From an uncultured Marvinbryantia sp. (GTDB lineage: Bacteria > Bacillota > Clostridia > Lachnospirales > Lachnospiraceae), in assembly GCA_934373455.1 (NCBI GenBank), contig CAKRON010000012.1, positions 1 to 44,513 of the forward strand: a DNA stretch of 44,513 nt. The letters run 5' to 3'. Shown piece after piece: positions 1 to 11,632 of the stretch. The notes under the pieces were generated by a model, which was not told the origin of the DNA, ran no database searches, and was given only the letters and a program-made list of their open reading frames with translations. The position numbers were made by a program, and so were the translations under genes. Positions within the stretch are counted from its first letter, which is position 1. Every line of letters begins with the position of its first letter.

Positions 1-325
1 CTTCTACACCGCGGATCAGGTTATTACCACCTGTTACTTTCATGATATCATCCAGCGGTCTCTGAATACCATCATAGATGCTGGCAATCAGACCAGGTCC
101 TAATTCTACGGAAAGTGGTTCTTCTGTAGATTCTACCGGTTCTCCCGGTTTCAGTCCGGATGTTTCTTCATATACCTGAATGGAAGCCTCATCACCGTGC
201 ATTTCGATGATTTCACCGATCAGTCGCTGGTTGCTTACACGTACCACGTCAAACATGTTAGCATCTCTCATGCCTTCAGCGATAACCAGTGGGCCTGCCA
301 CTTTTTTAATCGTTCCTTTACTCAT
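1..325 (-). CDS. ntpA: V-type ATP synthase subunit A, N-terminal part (cut by window edge)
   Basis: The first 108 codons of the catalytic A subunit of a V/A-type ATPase. Translation from the ATG at 325-323 begins [18 protein letters not shown], the typical beta-barrel start of this subunit, and stays open to the window edge. The nucleotide-binding part lies outside the window. A ribosome site (AAAGGTG) precedes the ATG. It is the seventh gene of the operon, 23 bases after ntpG, and this order (F-I-K-E-C-G-A) matches the Enterococcus hirae ntp operon. The subunit couples ATP hydrolysis or synthesis to ion movement at the cytoplasmic face of the membrane. Identification is firm; the gene is incomplete only because the window ends. 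Confidence 0.93.
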   Translation of the reverse strand, partial: MSKGTIKKVAGPLVIAEGMRDANMFDVVRVSNQRLIGEIIEMHGDEASIQVYEETSGLKPGEPVESTEEPLSVELGPGLIASIYDGIQRPLDDIMKVTGGNNLIRGVE

Positions 326-348
326 TGGACAAATCACCTTTCTGAAGA

Positions 349-672
349 TTACTTATTGTTTGAAAACAGAATATCGGATCCTACTGCTGTCTCAACAAAC
401 TTCTTGACATTTTCCACACCCTTGCCCGTGTTGCCGGACACTCCCGGGATCTGGATAATCGCAGGAAGAACCTGATCTTTATATTTGTCAATGGCGTGAG
501 GGATCTTTGCCGCCCACTCCTCAGTAATATAGATCACTGCGTACTGCGCCAGCACTAACTGATGCAGCTGCTTTTCTGCTTCTTTTTCATCGGATAACGG
601 ATATGTGTCCAGTCCTACCGCAGCGAAGCCGTAGATACTGTCGTAATCACCCATAACTGCAATTTTATACAT
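349..672 (-). CDS. ntpG: V-type ATP synthase subunit F
   Basis: A 107-residue protein with the usual length and Rossmann-like start of the V/A-ATPase F subunit ([16 protein letters not shown], then a run of hydrophobic strands). This subunit (NtpG in E. hirae naming) sits on the central rotor stalk and helps torque transmission. Its ATG overlaps the end of ntpC by 8 bases, so translation is probably coupled. Its position between C and A is exactly that of ntpG in known operons. Confidence 0.92.
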   Translation of the reverse strand: MYKIAVMGDYDSIYGFAAVGLDTYPLSDEKEAEKQLHQLVLAQYAVIYITEEWAAKIPHAIDKYKDQVLPAIIQIPGVSGNTGKGVENVKKFVETAVGSDILFSNNK

Positions 673-1636
673 ACATTTCCCTTACCCTTTCCCGGATGGA
701 ATCTTCCGGCAGGTTGTTGGCCTTTGCGGATAATATGATTCTTACCGTTTTTATCTCATTTTCCCTTGCCAGTACATAGGCAACCAGCGGTTCTACGGAA
801 AATGGGTTATATTTCTGTGGTTTGATCGTCTGGATGATCTTATTGTCACACCAGCGTTCAAATGCGGATGGTGATTCCGCAAGAGCCTCTGCGCCGCCTG
901 CATAAGCAGTTCCTGACAAATACTCACAGATGGCATCTACGCTGTTTAATGCAGCTCTTGCCAGCAGATCAATATTCAGGCTGTCGCATTCCACCATAGC
1001 TCTTTTCATAAATTCTAATGACTTTGCGGTTTTCTGTGAACGTACTGCAATTTTGATATCAGCAACCGCAACGGTATCTTCTGCATAACTTTTCAGGATA
1101 CCATTTTTTGCTTTCTTGCCTGCTGCATAAATAGCTTCCAGTGTAGCTCTGTCGATAATGACATCACACAGCTGTCCGTCTCTGGTATGCATCAGTGTCT
1201 CATAAGCTTCCTTCGCTGCTGCTGCCATATAATCAGGCAATTTGGAAAAATCTTTTTCTGCAATGATTTTTTCAATCTCCTCACCTGATGGTTCACAGTC
1301 TTCATAATAAATACCAGGATGTTTTCCCTTTCGGCAGGTTTCACGAATTGCTGCCTTGAGATTATGGAATTCATTCGGATAGGATAATACATCAAATACT
1401 GACATATCTATTCCCATTTCTCTGATTGTATTCCAGGTCTTTTCTGTCTCACGGTTCAGCATTGCATCTGCTTCCAGAGGAGTATCACTGTCTCCCCAGC
1501 CTTTCTCAGCCAGTACCTGCAGACAATTTTCTTCTGTTGGGCAGGCAATCAGCTGTTCAATGGCTGTTGCATTCAAAAGTGACACTTCCAGTGCACGTAT
1601 TCTCGCGACCGCAAAGGTAAAATCGATATCTGACAT
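665..1636 (-). CDS. ntpC: V-type ATP synthase subunit C
   Basis: A 323-residue, mostly helical protein starting MSDIDFTFAVARIRALE, the recognisable N-terminus of the V/A-type C subunit (the funnel-shaped d/C subunit that joins the rotor stalk to the membrane ring). Length is normal for the family (about 320-340). The ATG has a strong AAGGAGG site. It lies 25 bases after ntpE and overlaps ntpG by 8 bases. It is soluble, on the cytoplasmic side of the enzyme. Confidence 0.92.
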   Translation of the reverse strand: MSDIDFTFAVARIRALEVSLLNATAIEQLIACPTEENCLQVLAEKGWGDSDTPLEADAMLNRETEKTWNTIREMGIDMSVFDVLSYPNEFHNLKAAIRETCRKGKHPGIYYEDCEPSGEEIEKIIAEKDFSKLPDYMAAAAKEAYETLMHTRDGQLCDVIIDRATLEAIYAAGKKAKNGILKSYAEDTVAVADIKIAVRSQKTAKSLEFMKRAMVECDSLNIDLLARAALNSVDAICEYLSGTAYAGGAEALAESPSAFERWCDNKIIQTIKPQKYNPFSVEPLVAYVLARENEIKTVRIILSAKANNLPEDSIRERVREMYV

Positions 1637-1661
1637 GTAAGTCCTCCTTTACTGGTTACGA

Positions 1662-2255
1662 TTATGAAAATAATATTTTCTGTACAAGATCCTGGCAGTC
1701 ATCTTTTTTTGCATCAAACATTGCTTTAAATGAGCAGTTTTCTTCAATTCCGCCATAAGATAAGATGAATCCTTTTTCTACGTTTGCCGGAGTCTTTGCC
1801 AGAGTCAATGCGCCGCCTTTTTTCTTTGCGATTTCATTTACTTCTGTTTCAAAACCTGTCGGTAACTTTGCAAGATCCTGCGCATTCAGTGAAATCTCTC
1901 CCTTTTGAGGTGCTGCAAATTTTTCTACCATTTTCTTTAATATCTCAAAATATTCTGCATCATCCTTGTTACAGAATGTTTCGTATGCTTTCTGAATGGT
2001 TTCTGAAATCAGCTCCTGCTTCGCAGCAAGAAGTGCTGTTCTACGTTTCAGATCTGCTGAGGATTTCACACGTTCCTGATATCCTGCGCAGTCTGCTGCT
2101 GATTTCTGTGCAATTTCTGCAGCTTTTTCTTCTGCTTCAGCTTCAGCTGCTGCCTTGATGCGGTCAGCTTCTGCAGCTGCTACAGCTTTCTTACTGTCGG
2201 CGGAGGCATTTGCTTCTTCCAGAATCTGGTTCACCATTTTTTCCAATCCAGTCAT
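1662..2255 (-). CDS. ntpE: V-type ATP synthase subunit E (peripheral stalk)
   Basis: A 197-residue peripheral-stalk subunit with an Ala/Glu/Lys-rich N-terminal coiled coil (about residues 5-90) and a C-terminal globular domain that contacts the A/B head. I chose the ATG at 2255 (MTGLEKMVNQI) because it has a good AGGAGAG site 8 bases upstream and matches the usual start of clostridial E subunits. A GTG at 2300, which shares its G with the ntpK stop (TAGTG), would add 15 residues and cannot be excluded. Subunit E pairs with the small NtpF subunit. Confidence 0.9.
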   Translation of the reverse strand: MTGLEKMVNQILEEANASADSKKAVAAAEADRIKAAAEAEAEEKAAEIAQKSAADCAGYQERVKSSADLKRRTALLAAKQELISETIQKAYETFCNKDDAEYFEILKKMVEKFAAPQKGEISLNAQDLAKLPTGFETEVNEIAKKKGGALTLAKTPANVEKGFILSYGGIEENCSFKAMFDAKKDDCQDLVQKILFS

Positions 2256-2299
2256 TCCTTGTGCTCTCCTTTTCTCTATACTATCATTTTTTGCGCTCA

Positions 2300-4799
<2,500 letters not shown>

Positions 4800-4844
4800 A
4801 TCCGCATCCCTCCTTTGCTTTTCTAAAATAAAAAAACAGGAACA

Positions 4845-5153
4845 CTAAAACAACGCTGCTATTATAGCTTCTGTTGCCTGAGTTTCCTTACCTGCTGCAA
4901 GTGTTTTTAATGCAGCAATTTCTTTCTGGATATCTGCATCTACAGACTCCATAAATTTTTCTGCTTCTTTTTTTGAAGCTTCCATGGCTTCCGCAGCTTT
5001 CTCATTTGCCTTCTGAAGTCTGGCTTCCTTCAGATTTGCAGCATCTTTTTTAGCCTGTTCCACCATGTCTGTGCACTGCTGTCGACATTCTTTTGCAATC
5101 ATTTCTGCTTTGCTTTCAGCTTCCTGCACCTTTTTGATTGTCTCCGCTACCAT
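4845..5153 (-). CDS. ntpF: V-type ATP synthase small peripheral-stalk subunit (G/H type)
   Basis: A 102-residue, highly charged coiled-coil protein starting MVAETIKKVQEAESKAEMIA. It is the small peripheral-stalk partner of subunit E (NtpF in E. hirae, AhaH in archaea). I chose the ATG at 5153 because AAGGTGG lies just upstream; an in-frame extension to 5210 runs through the predicted promoter and is unlikely. It is the first gene of the operon, 45 bases before ntpI. No membrane segment is visible, so it acts on the cytoplasmic side. Confidence 0.87.
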   Translation of the reverse strand: MVAETIKKVQEAESKAEMIAKECRQQCTDMVEQAKKDAANLKEARLQKANEKAAEAMEASKKEAEKFMESVDADIQKEIAALKTLAAGKETQATEAIIAALF

Positions 5154-5181
5154 GTTCTCACCACCTTCTTCGCATAGATTG

Positions 5182-5210
5182 AGTCTATCACAAGCTTTGT
5201 TAAATTTCAA
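5182..5210 (-). promoter_or_regulatory. Predicted sigma-A promoter of the V-ATPase operon
   Basis: On the minus strand TTGAAA (5210-5205), a 17-base spacer and TAGACT (5187-5182) form a plausible -35/-10 pair. It ends about 28 bases before the ntpF start codon, leaving a short leader. The motif match is good, but start-site data would be needed to confirm it. Confidence 0.55.
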
Positions 5211-5290
5211 ACATTTTATAACTAATCAACAATTATTTTTTCTTACAATTTTATAAATTATGCACTATTACTTCCTATTAAAAATATACT

Positions 5291-5467
5291 CTAAATCTGT
5301 TTTCTTACCACGGCATACTCATCGCCATTTCGGTAGTACGGACACTGATAATGACTGTCTGACAAAAAACGGACTAATTCATCTTCATCCAGATCCATAT
5401 CACAGACATAGCATTCATAATCTTCGTCGTAACTGTAATAGGCACAGGTATCACATGACACCGCCAT
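5291..5467 (-). CDS. Small cysteine-rich protein, DUF6472-like
   Basis: A 58-residue acidic protein starting MAVSCDTCAYYSYDEDYECY and ending near CPYYRNGDEYAVVRKQI. Five cysteines are arranged as two CxxC-like elements plus a late Cys-Pro (Cys5, Cys8, Cys19, Cys22, Cys42), which suggests a small metal-binding knuckle. The pattern resembles the DUF6472 family of short proteins seen in Lachnospiraceae; the function is unknown. A GAGGG site lies 6 bases before the ATG. It is upstream of and codirectional with the V-ATPase operon but is separated from it by 137 bases holding the ntp promoter, so it is probably its own unit. Confidence 0.8.
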   Translation of the reverse strand: MAVSCDTCAYYSYDEDYECYVCDMDLDEDELVRFLSDSHYQCPYYRNGDEYAVVRKQI

Positions 5468-5526
5468 CTTTTTCCCTCACTTTTTATTTTAATAAAAGTA
5501 GTATATCAGAAATTTATCTTTATGTG

Positions 5527-5555
5527 TTGACAAACCTTCATTTCTATCGTAAAAA
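5527..5555 (+). promoter_or_regulatory. Predicted promoter of the LTA-synthase-like gene
   Basis: TTGACA at 5527-5532, a 17-base spacer and TAAAAA at 5550-5555. The -35 is perfect and the -10 matches four of six positions. It ends 47 bases before the predicted start codon of the downstream gene. Confidence 0.45.
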
Positions 5556-5602
5556 ATACTTATCAAAAACTGACGCAAAGGAATTACATAATATTATACA
5601 CT

Positions 5603-7720
5603 ATGAAAAATACAAATAAATCAAGTAAGCATTTTATAAAGAACTTTCCTCATAAATTTTTCCATAAGCGAAATAACAGACATTCTTCAAAAGGCAAATT
5701 ATCTGCGCTTTGTTACAAGTATCAGAATGACTGTGCTTCCGATGGCTACCTGCTCTGCTATCTGGTTCTGCCGTTGATTCTTGTATTCCTGATTGAATGT
5801 ATGGCTTATCATTCCCTGATCGGAGGATTTCAGTTTATTATCTTTCATCCTTACTCCTATCTGATCAATGTGATGATCATATCCGCTTCCTTTACTTTCG
5901 CACTGGTTTTCCGCAAGCGGATCGGAGTTATTATCCTTCTCAGCCTGTTCTGGCTGACCGGCGGTATTATAAATTTTGTATTACTTTTTTTCCGTGTCAC
6001 TCCTTTCACCAGCAGCGATCTTCTGCTGATCCGGGACGGACTGGATGTTGCCACGAAATATTTGAATACTTTTCACTATATTGCCATTGGAATTCTGATC
6101 GTTGTAGTCATCACCCTGTTTGTCTTATTCTTTTTGAAGACATCACAGGCTGAACGTAAGCCAAAATATATTCACTCTATTCCAATTATTCTCGGTGCAC
6201 TTTTACTGACCTGGGGCGGTGTTCTTCTCGGTCAGTCCACTGGTCTGCTGGAAACAGCTTTCCGTGAACTTTCTCAGTCTTATCTGAAGAACGGATTTAT
6301 TTACTGCTTCGGTGCCAGTCTTCTGAATACCGGTATCAGTAAACCAAATGATTATTCCGCAGAAGTCATGGAGCAGCTGACCGAAAATTATGAAGTACAG
6401 ACAGAGAGTGAAGAAGGTGTCACCTACTATTCTCATAAGCCAAACATTGTTATTGTACAGCTGGAATCTTTCTTTAATGTAAACCGTCTGAAAGACGTGA
6501 AATTTTCCAGCAATCCTCTGCCGAATCTGACGAAAATAATGGAAGAATACCCATCGGGAGCTTTCAGCATGCCAGTTGTCGGTGCAGGAACTGTAAATTC
6601 TGAGTTCGAAGTATTGACCGGTATGAATATTGACGATTTTGGAATCGGTGAATATCCATACAAGACCATTGTAAAAGAGACAGCATGTGAATCTCTTGCA
6701 TATAATCTGAAGCCTTATGGTTATCATGCTTTTGCTATTCATAATAATACCGGTGATTTTTATGACCGGAATCTGGTATATCCAAATCTCGGTTTTGACA
6801 CCTTTACTTCTGTGGAATATATGTGGCCGGACAGTTATACACCGATGGATTGGGCAAAAGATTCCATCCTGACTGAGGAAATCGAAACAGCTCTGGACAG
6901 CACCAACGGACAGGATTTTGTCTTCACCGTTTCTGTACAGGGACACGGCAGTTATCCTTCAGATTCCAGTGTCAAATATACTCACCATGTGACGGTCTCC
7001 AGTGACACCATCACGGATGAAGCATATATGGATCAGCTGAATTACTACGTAAATCAGCTCTACGAAATGGATCAGTTTATCGGCGATCTCATGGATATGC
7101 TGCGAAACCGTCATGAGCCGACCATTCTGGTCATGTACGGTGATCACTGTCCGAGCCTTGACCTGACTGATGAAAAGCTGACTTCCGGCACTATTTATGA
7201 CACAGAGTACTTTATCTGGAATAATATCGGACTGACTTTTGACTGGCAGGACATGCAGGCTTATGAAATCAGTTCCACAATTTTAAGTGCTTTGGAAATT
7301 CCTGACGGTGCCATCAACGCTTACCATCAGAATTCCGGACGGCAGCTGAAAAATGGTGAAATCACCGAAGAAGAGTACCTAAGTGGCTTAAAAGAGCTGG
7401 AGTATGATGTCCTTTACGGCGATAAAATCACTTATGGCGGTGAGAATCCTTACATTCCGACAAATTTGCAGATGGGCTTCTTCCCAATCACCATCAGTGA
7501 TGCAACTTATACCAAGGATCATGTGCTGATTGTCCGCGGCGAAAATTTCACCAGATACAGCACGGTACATGTCAATGGAACATCCTGCGATACTTTATAC
7601 CTTGATCCAAATACACTTGTAGTCGCCAATGTCGATCTGTCTGGTCGAACCGAGATTACCGTAGCACAGTCCACTTTAAGTGAAACGGATACTTACTCAT
7701 TTTATCCAAAAACTCATTAA
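5603..7720 (+). CDS. LTA synthase-like membrane phosphotransferase/sulfatase-fold protein with C-terminal IPT/TIG-like domain
   Basis: A 705-residue protein. About five N-terminal membrane helices (roughly residues 50-67, 84-104, 108-130, 156-178, 190-210) are followed by an extracellular sulfatase-fold domain (about 280-600). Metal and catalytic positions line up with LtaS: Glu288 in IVQLESF, candidate nucleophile Thr330 in VVGAGTVNSEFEVLTG, and Asp514-His515 in MYGDHCPSL. LtaS enzymes polymerise or transfer glycerol phosphate from phosphatidylglycerol onto cell-surface glycolipids. Residues about 625-702 add a beta-rich segment (VRGENFTRYSTVHVNG) that resembles an IPT/TIG fold and is unusual for plain LtaS. 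A long basic N-terminus precedes the first helix. The ribosome site is weak: AAAGGA lies about 20 bases upstream, so the start is less certain than the function. Confidence 0.85.
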   Translation: MKNTNKSSKHFIKNFPHKFFHKRNNRHSSKGKLSALCYKYQNDCASDGYLLCYLVLPLILVFLIECMAYHSLIGGFQFIIFHPYSYLINVMIISASFTFALVFRKRIGVIILLSLFWLTGGIINFVLLFFRVTPFTSSDLLLIRDGLDVATKYLNTFHYIAIGILIVVVITLFVLFFLKTSQAERKPKYIHSIPIILGALLLTWGGVLLGQSTGLLETAFRELSQSYLKNGFIYCFGASLLNTGISKPNDYSAEVMEQLTENYEVQTESEEGVTYYSHKPNIVIVQLESFFNVNRLKDVKFSSNPLPNLTKIMEEYPSGAFSMPVVGAGTVNSEFEVLTGMNIDDFGIGEYPYKTIVKETACESLAYNLKPYGYHAFAIHNNTGDFYDRNLVYPNLGFDTFTSVEYMWPDSYTPMDWAKDSILTEEIETALDSTNGQDFVFTVSVQGHGSYPSDSSVKYTHHVTVSSDTITDEAYMDQLNYYVNQLYEMDQFIGDLMDMLRNRHEPTILVMYGDHCPSLDLTDEKLTSGTIYDTEYFIWNNIGLTFDWQDMQAYEISSTILSALEIPDGAINAYHQNSGRQLKNGEITEEEYLSGLKELEYDVLYGDKITYGGENPYIPTNLQMGFFPITISDATYTKDHVLIVRGENFTRYSTVHVNGTSCDTLYLDPNTLVVANVDLSGRTEITVAQSTLSETDTYSFYPKTH

Positions 7721-7723
7721 AGT

Positions 7724-7761
7724 AAAAGGTCATATCAGTTTTCACGCTGATATGACCTTTT
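7724..7761. terminator. Bidirectional intrinsic terminator between convergent genes
   Basis: A perfect 15-bp stem (7724-7738 with 7747-7761) and an 8-base loop. A T-run follows on the plus strand, and TTTT with a T-rich tail follows on the minus strand. It lies 3 bases after the LTA-synthase-like stop and 12 bases after the hpaI-like stop, so it can end both convergent transcripts. Confidence 0.88.
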
Positions 7762-7773
7762 TGTCATTCCAAT

Positions 7774-8541
7774 TTATTTATTGTCTGCTACCAGTTTCTT
7801 AAATCCATTTACCATTACACTGGCGTCCATGCCAAATGTAACCATATCAAATCCCATCTTATAGTAATCCTGAATCCAGTCTTCTCTTGCTGTGAAGATG
7901 ATAGACAGCTTTCCTGCGGCTTTGCAGGCTTTGACGATACGTTCAAATGCAGCAATCATCTTTGGATTCTGGAAATCTCCAGGCATTCCCATCGTAATAG
8001 ATAAATCAAATGGTCCTACAAAGATACCATCTACGCCTTCTAGCGCAGTGATCTCTTCAATATGCTCCAGGCAGCCTACTGTCTCACACTGAGGAATCAA
8101 AAGAGTCTCTTCATTCCAGTATTTCATCTGCTGATCAAGTGGCAATTCTCCTGGTTTTCCGAAGCACCAGCGATCCTTACGGCTTCCGCTGTAACCACGT
8201 TTTCCTACAGGCGCGTATTTTCCAAACTCAATCAGTTTCTGAACCTGTTCTACTGTCTCAATATAAGGTACAATCAGTCCTGCTGCTCCCTGATCCAGAA
8301 GCTTTAAAATAGCCGGTCTTGCAATTTCACGTACACGGCATAATGGAACCAGTCCGGAACTTTCAGCTGCACGGATGCACTCCAGAGAAGATTCCACATC
8401 AAATGGACCATGCTCATTATCTACAATGATAAAGTCCAGTCCGGTCTGTCCCAGAGCTTCTACTACATTCGCTCCGCCCAGTTCTACGAATGTTCCAAGG
8501 GATTTTTCACCTTTATTTGCTATTTCTCTTAATTTATTCAT
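7774..8541 (-). CDS. HpcH/HpaI-family aldolase (2-keto-3-deoxy-sugar-acid type)
   Basis: A 255-residue class II (metal-dependent) aldolase of the HpcH/HpaI family. Motifs run in order: VDNEHGPF with the catalytic His, GAAGLIVPYIET, PQCET with a metal-binding Glu, and GIFVGPFDLS with a metal-binding Asp. Relatives include GarL (5-keto-4-deoxy-glucarate aldolase) and YfaU (2-keto-3-deoxy-rhamnonate aldolase), which cleave to pyruvate or tartronate semialdehyde plus an aldehyde. It is the last gene of the seven-gene block A operon, 11 bases after uxuB. From context it probably cleaves a keto-deoxy sugar acid made by the dehydratases of the operon; the exact substrate cannot be read from sequence. 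Confidence 0.85.
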   Translation of the reverse strand: MNKLREIANKGEKSLGTFVELGGANVVEALGQTGLDFIIVDNEHGPFDVESSLECIRAAESSGLVPLCRVREIARPAILKLLDQGAAGLIVPYIETVEQVQKLIEFGKYAPVGKRGYSGSRKDRWCFGKPGELPLDQQMKYWNEETLLIPQCETVGCLEHIEEITALEGVDGIFVGPFDLSITMGMPGDFQNPKMIAAFERIVKACKAAGKLSIIFTAREDWIQDYYKMGFDMVTFGMDASVMVNGFKKLVADNK

Positions 8542-8552
8542 CGATTTTTCTC

Positions 8553-9398
8553 CTACACTCCAGAATATGCTGCAAATCCCGCATCAATCGGAAGTACTAC
8601 TCCTGTTACGGCGCTTGCTGCCTTGTCATCGCAGAGGAAGAAGGTTCCTCCGATGAGTTCTTCGCTATCCACAAAACGATGTGTTGGTGTTCCATTTAAG
8701 ATCTTTGCAGAACGTGCTGTTGGTGTTCCATCTTCGTTGAATAACAGAGCACGGTTCTGATTTGTTACCAGAAATCCTGGTGCAATTGCATTGCATCTGA
8801 TGCCTGTTCCTGCAAAATGAGTAGCCAGCCACTGAGTCAGATTGCTGACTGCTGCTTTGGCTCCTGAGTATGCAGGGATCTTGGTCAGTGGAATATACGC
8901 ATTCATAGATGAAATATTCAGGATACATCCTGATTTTCTCTCAACCATATCTTTTGCAAAAATCTGTGTCGGAAGCAATGTTCCCTGGAAATTCAGGCTG
9001 AACAGATCATTGACACCTTCCATATCCAGATCGAAGAATGTCTTCTGGCCCGGTTTTGCTTCATGCTGATATTCATTATCTGTGGTTGCACGAGGATTGT
9101 TTCCACCTGCTCCATTGATCAGAATATCGCATGGACCAAAATCAGCCAGAATCTGTTCATGAATTTTCTTCATGCCCTCTTCATCCAGTACATTTCCTTC
9201 ATATCCATTGCAGATAAATCCTTCTGCTCTTAATTCTTCTGCCAACTTTTCTACTTTGATTCCGGTACGGTTAATGGCTGCTACTTTCGCTCCTGCCTGT
9301 GCAAATGCACGTGCCATCGTGCTGCAGATGACTCCGCCTGCTCCGGTAATTACGACTACTTTTCCTGTAAAGTCTACATTTAAAGGTAAATCCATCAT
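8553..9398 (-). CDS. uxuB: SDR-family D-mannonate oxidoreductase (fructuronate reductase)
   Basis: A 281-residue short-chain dehydrogenase of the Bacillus YjmF/UxuB type, predicted to interconvert D-fructuronate and D-mannonate with NAD(P)H. The nucleotide loop is TGAGGVIC (residues 18-25); I recall this atypical glycine pattern from the UxuB-like SDRs. The NINGAGG-like segment, the Ser of NISSMNAY and YSGAK supply the Asn/Ser/Tyr/Lys active site. I chose the ATG at 9398 because AGAAGGA lies 7 bases upstream; a longer in-frame start at 9446 would overlap uxuA. It follows uxuA directly, giving the usual uxuA-uxuB pairing. It is unrelated to the long-chain E. coli UxuB. Confidence 0.87.
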   Translation of the reverse strand: MMDLPLNVDFTGKVVVITGAGGVICSTMARAFAQAGAKVAAINRTGIKVEKLAEELRAEGFICNGYEGNVLDEEGMKKIHEQILADFGPCDILINGAGGNNPRATTDNEYQHEAKPGQKTFFDLDMEGVNDLFSLNFQGTLLPTQIFAKDMVERKSGCILNISSMNAYIPLTKIPAYSGAKAAVSNLTQWLATHFAGTGIRCNAIAPGFLVTNQNRALLFNEDGTPTARSAKILNGTPTHRFVDSEELIGGTFFLCDDKAASAVTGVVLPIDAGFAAYSGV

Positions 9399-9417
9399 CT
9401 TCGTATCCTTCTTTCTT

Positions 9418-10473
9418 TTAATCCAGATTTCCGCCATTTGCTTCAATCAGTCCGTTAATATAAGCTGTTCCAAGGGCACGGTCATATAATCCGTATCCAG
9501 GTTTTGCGTCAGATCCTACTTCATCCCAGATCATTCTTCCATGGTCAGGTCTGAAATATCCGGTAAATCCTGTATCTACCAAAGCTTTTACGATCGCATT
9601 CATATCCAGCGAACCATCCTGTGTCAGATGTCCGGATTCTTCAAAAGAAGTGTCCGGAAGGATTTTCACATTGCGGATATGCATGAATCCGATTCTTCCC
9701 ATTGCAGAATACTTACGAACCATCTTTGGAATATCATTCTTCGGTGAGCATCCAAGAGATCCTGTACACAGACACAGACTGTTTGCAGGGCTGTCCACAA
9801 TACTTAAATATCTGTCCAGATTTTCTTCACAGGTAATTACCCTTGGAAGGCCAAAGATCGGATATGGCGGATCATCCGGATGAAGTGCCATCACTACATC
9901 GCACTCTTCTGCAACCGGAATCACACGTTTCAGGAAATATTCAATATTTGCCCACAGACCTTCTTCTCCCAGTTCTCCATAAGCACGAATCAGATCACGC
10001 ACTTCTTCCTGCGTATAACTGGAATCCCAGCCTGGAAGATGAATATCATCTTTCAAAGGATCCAGTCCTTTTAGCTGATCCCAGTACATAACAAGACTGG
10101 TAGATCCATCTTCTGCTGCTTTATCCAGCTGTGTTCTGGTCCAGTCAAATACCGGCATAAAATTGTATGTAATACATTTTATTCCGTATTTTGCACAACG
10201 ACGAATATTTTCACAATAATGTTCAATATGAAGATCTCTTTCTGGTTTTCCCAGTTTGATTTCTTCTGTAACCGGAATGGATTCTACTACATCGAATACC
10301 AATCCGTTTGCCGCACATTCATCTACCAGATGTTTGATGCTTTCTTCCGGCCATACTTCTCCCGGTTTTACATCATATACGGCAGATACAATGGAACGCA
10401 TGCCAGGAATCTGACGAATCTGTTCCAGTTTGACAGGATCACTGTCTCCATACCAACGAAAAGAACTTTTCAT
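9418..10473 (-). CDS. uxuA: D-mannonate dehydratase
   Basis: A 351-residue UxuA homologue that dehydrates D-mannonate to 2-keto-3-deoxygluconate. Recognisable parts are the start [31 protein letters not shown] with a metal-binding His, CLCTGSLG with the conserved Cys, FMHIRNV with a His, and [10 protein letters not shown] near the C-terminus. The fold is a TIM barrel of the xylose-isomerase type using Mn2+ or Fe2+. The ATG at 10473 has AAAGGAGA 6 bases upstream, better than the in-frame upstream start at 10506, which would overlap kdgK1. It is slightly shorter than E. coli UxuA (394), as is common in Firmicutes. Confidence 0.94.
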   Translation of the reverse strand: MKSSFRWYGDSDPVKLEQIRQIPGMRSIVSAVYDVKPGEVWPEESIKHLVDECAANGLVFDVVESIPVTEEIKLGKPERDLHIEHYCENIRRCAKYGIKCITYNFMPVFDWTRTQLDKAAEDGSTSLVMYWDQLKGLDPLKDDIHLPGWDSSYTQEEVRDLIRAYGELGEEGLWANIEYFLKRVIPVAEECDVVMALHPDDPPYPIFGLPRVITCEENLDRYLSIVDSPANSLCLCTGSLGCSPKNDIPKMVRKYSAMGRIGFMHIRNVKILPDTSFEESGHLTQDGSLDMNAIVKALVDTGFTGYFRPDHGRMIWDEVGSDAKPGYGLYDRALGTAYINGLIEANGGNLD

Positions 10474-10486
10474 GTTTATCTCCTTT

Positions 10487-11584
10487 TTATCTCTGTACAC
10501 GGGCACCTGCTCCGCCCATGATTGCTTCTACTTCTTTCTTGCTTGCCATTGTGGTATCACCTGGTGTTGTCATGGCAAGAGCACCATGGGCTGCACCATA
10601 GTTCACAGCTAATTCTGCATCTCCTGTCGTCATCAGACCATAAATCAGTCCAGATGCAAAAGAATCGCCACCACCTACACGGTCCATAATTTCCAGACCT
10701 TTGTAATCTTTAGCTTTGTGGATTTCTCCATCTGCCCAGCAGATTGCACTCCAGTCATTTACTGTAGCAGTCTTTACTGTACGCAGTGTCGTTGCCACTG
10801 CTTTGAAGTTCGGGTAAGTCTTAGCTGCTTCGTTAATCATCTTCTTGTAGCCATCCAGGTTCAGTTCCTTCAGATTTGCATCATTTCCTTCAATTTCAAA
10901 TCCAAGGCATGCAGTAAAGTCTTCTTCATTACCGATCATTACATCCACATATTTTGCAATCTCTTTATTGATTTCCTGAGCCTTAGCCTGTCCGCCAATA
11001 GCACTCCACATAGATGGACGATAGTTCAAATCATATGATACAACTGTACCATACTTCTTTGCAGTCTTAATCGCTGCCAGGACTGTCTCACAGGACTGTT
11101 CAGAAAGTGCAGCGTAGATTCCGCCTGTATGCAGCCAGCGCGCGCCCAGTTCTCCAAAAATATAATCAAAATCAAAATCTTCCGGAGTTGCTTTTGAAAT
11201 AGCAGTATTCGCACGGTCTGAGCATCCAACTGCTCCACGGATACCAAATCCTCTTTCTGTAAAATTAATTCCGTTTCTGCAGATTCTTCCGATTCCGTCT
11301 GTCTTCATCCATTTAATCAGAGAAGTATCTACTCCACCCTGGCAGATAAAATCTTCCATCAGCATACCGACTTCGTTATCTGCAAATGCCGTAATCACAC
11401 CGGTATTCAGTCCAAAACATCTGCGAAGTCCACGTACTACGTTGTATTCTCCGCCGCCTTCCCATGCACGGAAAGATCTTGCAGTACGAATACGTCCTTC
11501 TCCCGGATCCAGGCGAAGCATAACTTCGCCTAAGGATACCGCATCATATTTACATTCATTTGCTGGTCTTAAATTTAAATTCAT
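10487..11584 (-). CDS. kdgK: 2-keto-3-deoxygluconate kinase, PfkB family (copy 1)
   Basis: A 365-residue PfkB-family sugar kinase. It has the N-terminal [12 protein letters not shown], the GGGEYNV substrate lid region and the C-terminal PfkB signature [12 protein letters not shown] with catalytic Asp307. In this operon the expected reaction is ATP-dependent phosphorylation of KDG to KDPG. It follows ilvD1 by 48 bases and precedes uxuA by 13 bases. A second copy at 42751-43848 differs at about 20 residues, mostly in the N-terminal half, with many silent differences. Because several dehydratases in the window converge on KDG, this copy probably serves block A. Confidence 0.9.
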   Translation of the reverse strand: MNLNLRPANECKYDAVSLGEVMLRLDPGEGRIRTARSFRAWEGGGEYNVVRGLRRCFGLNTGVITAFADNEVGMLMEDFICQGGVDTSLIKWMKTDGIGRICRNGINFTERGFGIRGAVGCSDRANTAISKATPEDFDFDYIFGELGARWLHTGGIYAALSEQSCETVLAAIKTAKKYGTVVSYDLNYRPSMWSAIGGQAKAQEINKEIAKYVDVMIGNEEDFTACLGFEIEGNDANLKELNLDGYKKMINEAAKTYPNFKAVATTLRTVKTATVNDWSAICWADGEIHKAKDYKGLEIMDRVGGGDSFASGLIYGLMTTGDAELAVNYGAAHGALAMTTPGDTTMASKKEVEAIMGGAGARVQR

Positions 11585-11632
11585 AACGAAACTCTCCTTT
11601 CAAAAATGCCCTGGCATTTTTGCTACATTCTC

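Noticed and set aside
6203..6946. 247-codon open frame on the minus strand within the LTA-synthase-like gene
   Set aside because: Antisense to a protein with clear catalytic motifs; no ribosome site or family resemblance.
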